From: Brasenia schreberi
Lineage: Eukaryota > Streptophyta > Magnoliopsida > Nymphaeales > Cabombaceae
NCBI GenBank assembly: GCA_036023115.1
Contig: JAYKKT010000061.1
Coordinates: forward strand, 18,265,501-18,329,500
Direction of reading: 5' to 3'
DNA: 64,000 bases
The position numbers and the translations under genes were made by a program. Below the pieces are notes generated by a model that saw only the letters and a list, made by a program, of their open reading frames with translations, did no database searches and was not told where the DNA came from. Positions 19,183-29,386 of the stretch are shown in pieces. The first letter of the stretch is position 1. Every line of letters begins with the position of its first letter.

Positions 19183-21419
19183 TGTAAACACCCCGAAATC
19201 CCATGAATTCCTCAAAACAACCTGGTTTTATACAAAGCAGCCCCAAAGGGCCATTTTGAGTTTGGAAACCCAGGAGCCTTCCAGGCAACTCTGTACATAT
19301 GTTTTGAATTTTATATTTCAAAAAAAGTTATAATATGACTTTAAAAACCTTTTAAAACACATTTTTGAAACCCCGAAGCAGCTTGGCCTAATCAAGACAG
19401 GACCAGCGAACTCAAGGAGAGCCCGAAACCGGAGCACATGTCGAGCCTGGCACAACAACTCTCACATTGAATCCACCCCTAGGATCACGAACGTCCAAGA
19501 CCCTGTTATCATCAAAACATCATTTGATGTCATCTCCAGAAGGCGAAAACAGAAGCGGACGATCATGTTGGTGAAGACCCAACGCAGACGGAGTACTAAT
19601 GCTGTCAGACCCCGCACAAACCGTTCATTTCGAACATAGCCCGAAGGAGTCAGAATTCAGTTTGGATTGGATTTGGACCATATATATCCAGATCCCAATC
19701 CAAACCCATGTGTGGACTTGGATTTGGATTTGGATCCAGAGATCCAATCCAATATCCACATCCATGGCCCACATCACCTTCTCATAAATGGAGGTGGGGC
19801 CCACTTGAATTTCATGTGGGATTATGGGCATGAGAGAGAGTGGGGGAGGATAAGATTAAAGTGTGTGTTGTAATTAAGCTTGACTTGTGTGTCAAGTTTG
19901 GGGTTAATCATGTGGGTTAGCCTAATTAAAGTGGGTTTAAGCTTGTAATTAGCCAAAACCTAACCTAGGGCTGCACCAACATGATGTAATTAAGGTCTAT
20001 GGGTCATGCAAAGGGAGCTCCTTAATCCAATCCTAACCAAAAACACCTAATCCTAGCCTTTTACCCTAATCCTGTCCTAATCCTAGCCTAATCACTTAAC
20101 CCACTTCCCTAATCCCGGCCTCATCCCAACCTAATCACCTAACCCACTTCCCTAATCCTTCCCTAAACCTAGGTTAATTTCTCTAAACCTCCTAATCCTA
20201 GCCTAATCACCTAACCCACCTCACTAAACCTCACCCCAAAACCAACCCACCTAGCTAAACCCTAAACCTCTAAACCACCCCACCTAAACCTAGCACACCA
20301 TCTACCCAAAACCCCTTGTATGAAAATATCTGGCCCTACCCTAAAACCAGCCCACCTTATCACCACACCACCCTTACCTAAACCACCTAACCACCCTCCT
20401 AATACCAGCCCAACCGACTTCTTCATGCCCTATATAACCCCCCCCCCCCTAAGGGGTGGGTTTTCAAGTTCTCCACCTTGGCCTTCCAGCCCAACCGACT
20501 CCAACCTTGCTCCACTTACCCCACAGCACCACCACCTTGCTCCACCTTCTCCACCACACCCCAGCCGGCCAACCACCTGTCGCCACCACTCCCTTCGACC
20601 GAACCATCCACATCACCTGCCCGTCAGCTCCTCTTCCATCCGCCGCCTTCCATCACCATCGGTTAGTACCTCATCCTTCACCTCACCTTTTCGCTCCCCC
20701 TCCACTCTCCGCCACCTACACCACCACCACATCACCCTAACACCAGCCACCTCCCATCCTACCCATTCGGCCAAACCTCAGCCACTCCAACTACCCGCCA
20801 TTACCTAGACACCCTAGCTACACCCGGCCACTCCACCTAACCCCCTAAGACCTGCCCATATCACCTCACCACACCCGGCCACTACCTTACCCCATACCCT
20901 AGCTAGCTCCCTTCCCATCTGCAACAGCCCCAGCTACCTTAGCAACCACCACCACCGAGTCTCCCTTAGTCGGCCACTCCAACCGACTGTCCCATACCCA
21001 TTCGGCCAGCCACCCGCCAGCCACATACTTCTCTTAGACACTCCCTTAGGCTCCCATTTTGTGCCACATTTTCTAGCACTACACCCTCCCTTAGTGACCC
21101 TAATTAGTCACTTTAGCCCAACACACAAAACCAGCCCATTCCTAGCAGCCGGCCACCTTCAAGGCGCTCCTCCCGCGCACCTAAGGCATCCGGCCAGCAG
21201 CCCCTCTTGCCGTTCAACTCCGCAGAGCTCCCTCTTGCAGCCCAAGGCGAAGGCCAAGCCCACGCTCAAGCAAGGCATCTTCGGACCAGCTATAAGTAAG
21301 TGCCTAACTCGATCCTTAGTTGTATACTTGCTTAAATTCAATTTGATATGGGGTTGTAATAACGGAGCATAGTCTCCCCCCGCTTGTAATAATGTGGTTT
21401 GGCACACCCACACACGTGC
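19183..21419 (+). repeat. 3' LTR of B, truncated
   Basis: Starts TGTAAACACCCC right after the polypurine tract. Holds the GGATTT block (about 19660-19755), CCTAA tract (20030-20290), TATA box (20430-20438), a long C-run, and donor GTTAGT (20662-20667). It breaks off in CACACGTGC at about 21412, before the 110-bp array, and joins inverted element D. It is closer to J (62344 onward) than to the LTR at 7837. Confidence 0.82.
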
Positions 21420-21428
21420 CTAACATAC
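21412..21428. other. Inverted rearrangement junction B/D
   Basis: Plus-strand LTR of B runs to CACACGTGC. Minus-strand D begins at about TTTGTCCTTATC. The bases between (CTAACATAC) match neither parent, which looks like filler from end joining. No target duplication or LTR end is present here. Confidence 0.6.
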
Positions 21429-21857
21429 TTTGTCCTTATCTGCTTCTGGCAGACCACTAGGGATACATGCTTTTGAGGGGCCAGGCACACTGACCACCTT
21501 TTGAGCACCTTGAAGGTGCGGGGGTTGATAGATCCTCCCGGATCTAGTGACTTCCCCCACGACCAGCCTAGGGTTCACGCTAAACTTGGCTCTAAGGATG
21601 AGCTGAGGAGAACCTTGGATTTTTAAAACTGGTTTTACCGGGGTTTCCACTTTTGGTGGTCCCCGAATGACGACTTGGGCGGGCCTCTTGTATAGTACAA
21701 GGATGGGCACACAAGTAGGTCGACCAGGTTCTGGCTTTTGCGCTAGTTCCTTGGAAATGGTGAGGGTACATACCTCCTTTCCTTTCCCACTGCCACTGGC
21801 ATGTTTGGGAAAGGGTTCCTTGAAGATAGCTTGAGGTGGCTCAGGTTCTGCAGTGAC
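21420..21857 (-). pseudogene. Gag-protease link of D (broken)
   Basis: The 3' part of D's gag-protease frame in minus sense. From the TAG stop at about 21860-21858 the frame continues as VTAEPEPPQ, then ELAQKPEPGRPT, where B has its TAA, and the VIRGPPKVE stretch, ending at PEADKDKV where D is cut off by the junction. It shows that CAA, not TAA, is ancestral at the gag/protease boundary. Confidence 0.7.
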
Positions 21858-23153
21858 CTAGAGCCAGTCTTCTGCTATCAAGTTCTCAATTTTATTTAAG
21901 AGAGAGAAGCATCGTTTGGTATCATGGCCTTTGAGCCGATGATACTTACAAAATCGGTTTAAATACCCCCCTTTGGAAGTGACTCCTTCGGGGATTTCAA
22001 GGAGTTCTATCATGCCCTGGGCAAGGAGGAGGTCTAGGACCTCCGACACAGGTTGCCCCAGCGGAGTATACTCCCGTTTTTCAACCGGTTTTTGAAAATT
22101 GCGTTCCCTCTTATTTTCTAATTTTTCAAAATTTTTGGAAGTGCCCGCCATGCTTGGATCCACCCGGACATTGGCGATTTTATGGGGCTTTGCCCCTTTG
22201 TCCGTCGTGGGCAGCCCATATGCGATGGGCTTTTCCAAACAGGTTTTTGGAACGGCACTTCTTTTCCATAAGTGATCGTATGTCCCTTTTCGCAAGTTGG
22301 TTTCGAAAAGGGAGGCCTTTTTGATCAACTTATGGAAAGTTGAAATCTCATGGAGCGAGAGAAGGGTTTTTAACTCGCTTTTAAAATTATCCAGGATGAG
22401 CATTACTGCGCATCCTTCGGATATGGGCTCTCGCACTTGGCCCAAAAGCGACCTCCATCTTATAATGAAGGCATGCACGTCTTCGTTCATGCCTTGCTTT
22501 GTATCCCTTAAGGTATTCAGGGTTGGCGTGACTTCTACGTTGTGTGCAAATCTTTGCATGAAGCAGTTCGCTAACTCTTCAAAAGTAGCGAAGTGGCTTA
22601 AGTCGTAGGAAGCCAGCCATTTGGCAGCTGTGCCTTTAAGGGATAGAGGGAACCAATACACCCATTTCATCGAGTCCTTTTTCTTCTTATGGGCTCGACG
22701 TGAGAAAAGCTGCAAGTGAGACCTAGGGTCTCCCATGCCATCATACCGATGGAAGTTAGGTATTTTATCGTCACTGTTTGTTTCGTAATCCATAGGAAGG
22801 AAATCAGACAGGGTGTAGTTTCTTTTCTCTTTATTCTGCCCTTTTAGCAACTGCTGTAGGGCTTTACGGTCCTTTTGTGTGAAGGACTCGTGGTATTGGT
22901 TGCGTTCCATTACGGAGGCCTCTTTGTGCTTGCGAGGTTTTTCAGATTTCTTTTTAGGCCTTTGTTCACCGTTTGATGAACATGAATCGCCTACTTCAGC
23001 CTCTTGGCTGAGAGCATCGATTTTGGCCTCAAACTCCCTTCTCAAGTCCTCGATTACATCTAGTTTTATTTTGCTTTTGAAAATCCTCCTAGAGTGAGAA
23101 CTTGATGCGCATGAGCCTTGGCTCGACACTTCACTTGGATTGGATTTTGACAT
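21858..23153 (-). pseudogene. gag: gag of element D
   Basis: 431 codons from the ATG at 23153 (the TTG three codons upstream is not a likely start) to a TAG at 21858-21860, where B reads CAG. It is very close to B's gag: the same coiled-coil N terminus, gag domain and CX2HX4HX4C knuckle. The stop falls after the knuckle, so a shortened gag would still hold capsid and knuckle. Everything beyond protease is missing. Confidence 0.82.
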
Positions 23154-23177
23154 GCTTTTCAAGCTTTTTCAAAATGT

Positions 23178-23190
23178 CCTAAGTACAAGC
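23178..23190 (-). promoter_or_regulatory. Splice acceptor before gag of D
   Basis: Minus strand: TTTCTTTGCTTGTACTTAG then GACATTTTG, the exon starting at 23178. Same context as in B at 11570-11589. Confidence 0.55.
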
Positions 23191-23272
23191 AAAGAAAACA
23201 AGTTAAAACGACACCTTTTTACAAAAATTTTTGCAAGACTTCTACTTAAAACTCGATTTTTGAAAGGCTTAC

Positions 23273-23290
23273 GTCCCACCGGGCGTGCCA
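23273..23290 (-). other. Primer-binding site of D
   Basis: Plus strand GTCCCACCGGGCGTGCCA, ending 5 bp before the LTR start at 23296. This is the perfect form of the PBS. Confidence 0.8.
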
Positions 23291-23295
23291 ATCTC

Positions 23296-26288
23296 TGTAG
23301 ACACGCGAAAATCCCCGCCTCTCGCCTTTTCAGGGCTCGGAGCGGATCCTCTCGTGTGTCTAAGGCCTATGTATGCAAACAGGGCATGCCAGCTAGCTTA
23401 CCTAAGCTAGCGAAGATATTTTTAACACTGACTTCTAAACGTGGCGACTATGAGCAAGTAAGCTCTTGTCGTCGCAAACCTTCTTGCACCGATGCGCAAG
23501 GGTCAGTCTGTACGCTTTGCAAAAATCGAGTTTTGGAGAGAAAGTCTACGAAGCGGTTCGAGGTGTCTATTTCGGGTCTTTAAAATGCGATTGCATGTTT
23601 TAGATCACGTGGATTTGCACATGCCTAAGTCTTTTCTTTTATCCCTTTTCGGGGCACCTAGTTTGTGTGTTATGAACACTCCACTACATGGGTGAATTCG
23701 AGCGGGGCTTGCTTTGATGCAATATGCGTCCTACCTCGTGGTATGGCGTAGATGCAATGCAAACTCACGCTACTCCAAAGGGAAAACCCGAAATGTAAAG
23801 ACAATACTGAAGGGAAATAACCGAAGGGAAATAACCGAAGGGAAATAACCGAAGGGAGATATGTATATAAATTATGTATATGAGCCCTTACTCGGGTCTT
23901 GCAAATAAGAGCGAAGGCTCAATGTGGGTGCGTGCTTGAATTAAAAGACTTACACACACGACATGAAATTAAACCCAAATATAAATTGCAGTATGGCCTT
24001 GACTAAGGTCTTGGGAGTAAGAGCGAAGACTCAATGTGTGTGAGAGTGCTTGAATTGAAGTACTATACACACGACATAAATGAAACCCAAATATAACTGC
24101 AATAAGGCCTTTACTAAGGTCTTGGGAATAAGAGCGAAGGCTCAATGTGTGTGAGAGTGCTTGAATTGAAAGACTTACACACACGACATGAAATTAAACC
24201 CAAATAGTATAGGTCGGCCCTTACTTGGGTCTTTCAAATAAGAGCGAAAGCTCAATGTGTGTGAGAGTGCTTGAATTGAAAGACTTACTCACACGACATG
24301 AAATGAAACCCAAATAGTATAGGTCGGCCATTACTTGGGTCTTTCAAATAAGAGCGAAAGCTCAATGTGTGTGAGTGCTTGAATTGAAAGACAACGCACC
24401 CAACTTAAGCAAAAACCCTTCGAAAATGAAAGTATATATATCTACTTATGTATTAGGGGCTGATTAGGCCCGTGTGTGTCCAAAATCGTGCACAACTAAG
24501 AGAGTGCACGTGTGTGGGTGTGCCAAGCCACGTTATTACAAGCGGGGGGAGACTATGCTCCGTTATTACAACCCCGTATCAAATTGAATCTCAAGTAAGT
24601 ATACAACTAAAGACCGAGTTTAGGCACTTACGAGTAGCTAGTCCGTAGAGGCCTTGCTTGAGCATGGGCTTGGCCTTCGCCTTGGGCTGCAAACGGGAGC
24701 TCTGCGAGGGTGAATGACAAAGGGTGCTGGCCGGCTGCAAATGGGGCGCGGGATAGGCACCTTGATGGTGGCCGGCTGCAAGTGGGTGTCGCCTTGATGT
24801 GGGGGATTAAAGGGGTTGGGCCAAGTGAGTGTGTAGGGTCACTAGGAGAGTATAGAGTGTTAGGGAGTATGGACCTAAAGGGAGTTTAAGGGAAGGCCAA
24901 ATGGGAGACCTAGGGGAAAAGAGATGGCTGGCCGGGTGTAGTTAGGGTAGTTAGGTAGTGGCCGGTGGTTTAGGTTGTGATAGGTTCGGCTGAGTGAGAA
25001 TGGTGGCAGCAAAGGGGGATGGCTGGTGGTAGGGTGTTGTGGTAGGGTTTTGGTGGCTGAGAGTGGAGAGGGAATGAAGAAGGTAAGACGAAGAAAGGGG
25101 TACTAACCGTATGGAGAGAGGAGGGCGCTCGGCTGGAAGGGAGGAGGGCAGGTAGTGAGGCTTGGCCGGGAGGTGGTGGAGATGGCGGTGCAAGTGGTGG
25201 TGGGATGGAGGGATGGTGGTGGGGCAGGCGGAACAGGTGGGGCAGGTGGAGCAGGTGGAGCAGGTTCGGCTGGACTTGGGGAAGGAGAGGACCCGGCTGG
25301 GATCTAGGTGGGCTTCTAGATAGGAAAACCCGCCCCCAAAGGGGGGGGGTTATATAGGGATGGGTAGGTCGGTTAGGGCTGGGTTTGGGGTAGTGGTTAG
25401 GTGGTTTAGGTAGGGTGGTATGAAGATAAGGTGGGCTGGAAAGGGTAGGGCCAGATATTTTAAAAACTAGTGGTTTGGGTAGATTGTGGGCTAGGGGTGG
25501 TTTAGGGGTTTTGGGCTAGGTTAGGTGGTTGGGTTTTAGGGTGAGGTTTAGTGGGCTAGGTTAGGTGATTAGGCTAGGTTTAGGGAAATTAACCTAGGTT
25601 TAGGGAAGGATTAGGGAAGTGGGTTAGGTGATTAGGTTGGGATTAGGCTGGGAAGTGGGTTAGGTGATTAGGCTCCGATTAGGGGTGGATTAGGGTGGAA
25701 GGCTAGGATTAGGTGTTTAGGGTTAGGTTTAGGTGAAGGAGCTCCCTTTGCATGGCCCATAGACCTTAACCACCTCATGTTGGTGCAGCCCTAGGTTAGG
25801 TTTTGGCTAATTACAAGCTTAAACCCACTCAATTAGGCTAACCCACATGATTAACCCCAAACTTGACACACAAGTCAAGCTTAATTACAACACTCTTGAT
25901 ATTATCCATCCCCACTCTCTCTCATGCCCATAATCCCATGTGAATTTCAAGTGGGCCCCACCTCCATTTATGAGAAGGTGATGTGGGCCATGGATATGGA
26001 TATTGGATTGGATCTCTGGATCCAAATCCAAATCCAAGTCCACACATGGGTTTGGATTGGGATCTAGATATATATGGTCCAGATCCAATCCAAACTGAAC
26101 TCTGACTCCTTCGAGCTGGGTTCGAAATGGACGATTTGTGTGGGGCCTGACAGCATCAGTACTCCGTCTGCGTTGGGTCTTCGCCAACATGGTCGTCCGC
26201 CTCCGTTTCTGCCTTCCGGAGATGACTTCAAATGACATTTTGATAAGAACAGGGTCTTGGACGTTCGAGATCCTGGGGGTATGGATGT
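23296..26288 (-). repeat. 5' LTR of D, left segment
   Basis: Begins TGTAGACACG after the PBS of D and runs as an ordinary family LTR: 110-bp array (about 23900-24400), donor GTTAGT (25107-25102), TATA box (25350-25357), TTAGG tract (25385-25740), GGATTT block (26010-26100). It is broken at 26288 by element A. The LTR resumes at 39347; together about 3.28 kb. Closest relative in the window: solo LTR I. Confidence 0.85.
26284..26288. repeat. Left target duplication of A (GATGT)
   Basis: GATGT directly before A's left TGTAGACACC. The same five bases follow A's right end at 39342-39346. LTR I reads through the uninterrupted target at about 60425. Confidence 0.9.
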
Positions 26289-27884
26289 TGTAGACACCGA
26301 AAATTTTCACTTACGGGTTCTTAGGCCTGAAGTGAACCTTTTCGTAATCTACTTCGCTTTATGGGCGTGCCAGCTAGTTTACTTTAACTAGCAAAGTATG
26401 TTTTGAAAACAATCTGACTTTTGAAAGGCGATTGTAGGCAAGCGGGATTTTTACGTCGCAGACCTTCTTGCACCGATGCGCAAGGGTCAGTCTGTACGCT
26501 TAGAGACTTCATTTTGAAACAAGTTTAACTCAAAATATATTTTGAATGAAGAAGTGTTTTAAAACCTTTTGAAAACCGTGCAATTGGGCGATTTTGACTT
26601 TGTAAGGGTTGGACGACCCTAAGTCTTGCACGATTTGATTCGGGTTTGTACGATTCTCAGATTTTAGATCACGTGGATTTGCACGTGCCTAAGTCTTTCT
26701 TTTTATCCCTTTATGGGCCACCTAGGTGTGTGTTATGAACACTCCACTACATGGGGCGAATTTGAGCGGGAGTACGGGGCTTGCTTCGATGCAATATGCG
26801 TCCTACCTTGTGGTATGGCGTAGATGCAATGCAAACTCACGCTACTCCAAAGGGAAAACCCGAATTTAAAAGACAATACCGAAGGGAAATTGCCGAAGGG
26901 AAATAACCGAAGGGAAATGACTTGTAAAGTAAATAGCGGAAGGGGAAATATGGCTATATCTTAAGAGCGGAAAGGCTCAATTGTGTAAGTGTGTGTCGTG
27001 TATATATTGAAAGACAACGCACACGACTTGAACCTTAAAACCCGAATCTTAAAGACGTAGCCGAAAGAAATACTTTATATAGAGTATATGTAGGGGCCCT
27101 TACTTGGGTCTTGTAAATAAGAGCGAAGGCTCAATGTGTGTGTGTGCTTGAATTGAAAGACTTACACACACGACATGAAATGAAACCCAAATATAAATTG
27201 CAGTATGCCTTGACTAAGGTCTTGGGAGTAAGAGCGAAAGCTCAATGTGTGTGAGTGTAGAATTGAAGTACTACGCACACGACATAAATGAAACCCAAAT
27301 ATAACTGCAATAAGGCCTTTACTAAGGTCTTGGGAGTAAGAGCGAAGGCTCAATGTGTGTGCGTGTGGAAAATGGAAAGACAACACACACGACTTAATTA
27401 AAAACCCCCTTGACTTAAAATATATAAATATAACTATATATTAAGGGCTGGTTAGGCCCGTGTGTGTGCAAAAAGTGTACGACTAAGAGCGGAAAGGCTC
27501 AAGTGCGCGTGTGTGTGGGTGTGTCAAACCACGTTATTACAATCGGGGGGAGACGAAGCTCCTTTACTACAACCCCGTATCAAAATTTAATTGAATATAA
27601 AGCAAGTTAATGTAATAGACCAAGTTTAGACACTTACAAATAGCTGGTCCATGTTCAACTTGCTTGCACGTGGGCTCACGGTTCACCTTGGGCAGCCAAG
27701 AGGGGGTTATCCTAGGGGGCTTTGAGGGAGGTTCTATGGGGCACGATTAGGGTCTTAGGGGAACTAAGGTTCGGCCAAGACGGGGGCTGTGTAAGGTATG
27801 TCCTAGGGTCTGTCCTAGGGTACAGGTCACGGCCAGGGTGCAGGTTAGGTTAGCAGGGGGGTGATCAAATCAGTAGGGAGGTGG

Positions 27885-28095
27885 TCGGGTGGCTGGCGCG
27901 GCTGTTGGGCGCCTGGCGCAGCAGACGGGCGCCTGACGCGGCTGCAGTGGCACGGGGCGCGCTGTGGCGCAGGACGCGCTGCGGCGCGGGGCGTGCAGGC
28001 AGGCGAGGGGGCGCGCGGCAGGCAGGCAACAGGGGCGCGCGGCAGCAGAAGGGGCGCGCGGCAGGCGCTGTTTGCTCACGGCCGGCCGGGGTGAA
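27885..28095 (-). repeat. GC-rich repeat segment in A's LTR
   Basis: Dense GGCGCGCGGCAGGC and GGCGCGGCTG units, sharply richer in GC than the rest of the window. The other LTR (about 38055-38295) has about 50 bp more here, so it is length-variable between LTRs that were identical at insertion. Open frames across it are due to base composition. Confidence 0.6.
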
Positions 28096-28458
28096 GTTGT
28101 TGGGGTTTGTTAGGGATGGTTTGAGGCGGTTGGGGTTAGGTTAGGTCTAGTTAGGGTTCAGTTAGGGTTAGGTTGGTTCAGTTAGGGTTAGGTTCAGTTA
28201 GGGTTAGGTAGGTTCGAACCTAGGCTAGGTTGGGGTTAGGTTTACCTCTTGGAGCCGGTCCTTCTTGGCTTGAGCCCACGTCTCCACGGTTGCAGCCACT
28301 TGGTCCAGCCCACCTTGGTTGCAGCCACTTGGTCTAGACCCACTTAGCCCACATGGCTTGAACCCACCTCACCCAATGAGCCCACATGGCTAGGTCTATC
28401 ACTCCCTCTCTCTCCTCCCAAATATTTGCATGAACCCTTTACATGGACCCCCTCACCT

Positions 28459-28468
28459 CTATTTATAG
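28459..28468 (-). promoter_or_regulatory. TATA box of A's 3' LTR
   Basis: Minus-strand CTATAAATAG, about 205 bp upstream of the donor at 28255. Copy in the 5' LTR: 38673-38682. Confidence 0.7.
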
Positions 28469-28525
28469 AGATTTGAGGTGGGTCTTGGATTTGGGTTTGG
28501 GTTTGGGGTTTGGATCCATACCCAA

Positions 28526-28740
28526 ATCCAAACACTATTTGGATCTGAATATTGGATCTCGGATATTTTGAGATCTGTATCCGATCCAAACCCAATATTT
28601 TTATGGATACGGATCTGGATATTTTGATCCAGATCTGATCCAATCCAAACACTATTTGGATCCAATCCAAATCCAAACACTATTTGGATCGACCCAAACA
28701 CTATTTGGATTGGCCCAAATCCAAACACTATTCATTACAT
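28526..28740. repeat. Tandem short palindromes in A's LTR
   Basis: ATCCAAACACTATTTGGAT (7-bp arms, 5-base loop) at 28526-28544, 28643-28661, 28671-28689, a variant at 28692-28710 and an imperfect one at 28719. The same set recurs at about 38740-38954. It lies upstream of the TATA box in U3. Confidence 0.8.
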
Positions 28741-29127
28741 GGATTTGGATCTGGATATATATAGTCCAGATCCAAATCAAAATTTCTTCGGACAGTACTT
28801 CTTGGTTTCTTGAGGCGAACGATCTATGCGGGCACTGGCTTCATCAGCGCTCCGTCTGGTGCTGGGTTTTCCCCAACTTTGTCATTCGGACTCCGTTTTG
28901 CCGTTCTGGACTCCATTGAGCTTTTCATCAAATGGGCTCTGCTTTCTTTTGTTTTTTTATCAGGGAGTGGCTTCTGAAGCTCTGGGCTTGAATCCTCTTC
29001 GGGCCTAGAGTCTTCTTTTGCCTTCTGTACCTGTTTTCACATTTCAAAACAGGTCGTCGTTTTGGCTCAAACGAGCTTTTTGGTGTTTTGAGAGTTTTTG
29101 AAAAATAGAAGATTTGGGGTGTTTACA

Positions 29128-29386
29128 GATGCCCCTCTTTGGCATTATCCAAATGTATTTGGATAATGGCAAAGAAGAAACACCCCATTTTGGTTTTTCC
29201 CTCAAATTTTTTCGAGAATACACCATTTATTTCGTAAAAACCCTGTTTTCTTTTTCCACAGGTGGGGATTTTTAGCAAAAGGGGCTTTTCCTAGCTATTT
29301 CCCTATATGTATGATCATGCACGAACGACTCTTTGAATGCATGCATGAGAAAAATTTTATTTTTGGTTTTTGAGCCCGAAGAGAGC
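29128..29386 (-). other. 3' end of A interior: polypurine tract and hairpin
   Basis: Minus-sense AAAGAGGGGCATC touches the LTR (29140-29128). The hairpin has 18-base arms at 29137-29154 and 29157-29174 with one mismatch. The rest is AT-rich and non-coding. Confidence 0.75.

Larger units (their letters stand above)
26289..29127 (-). repeat. 3' LTR of A (2839 bp)
   Basis: In element sense TGTAAACACC...GGTGTCTACA; the ends form a 10-bp inverted repeat with one mismatch. Order in sense: palindromic ATCCAAACACTATTTGGAT block (28526-28740), TATA (28459-28468), splice donor GTAAAC (28255-28250), TTAGGG-like tract (about 28126-28250), GC-rich segment (about 27890-28090), 110-bp array of three units (about 27115-27390). 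A family of its own, with only the distal part shared with the LTRs of B. Confidence 0.88.

Noticed and set aside
27861..28144. Overlapping Arg/Ala/Gly-rich frames in the GC island (also 38012-38358)
   Set aside because: All frames open on both strands by base composition; length not kept between A's two LTRs.
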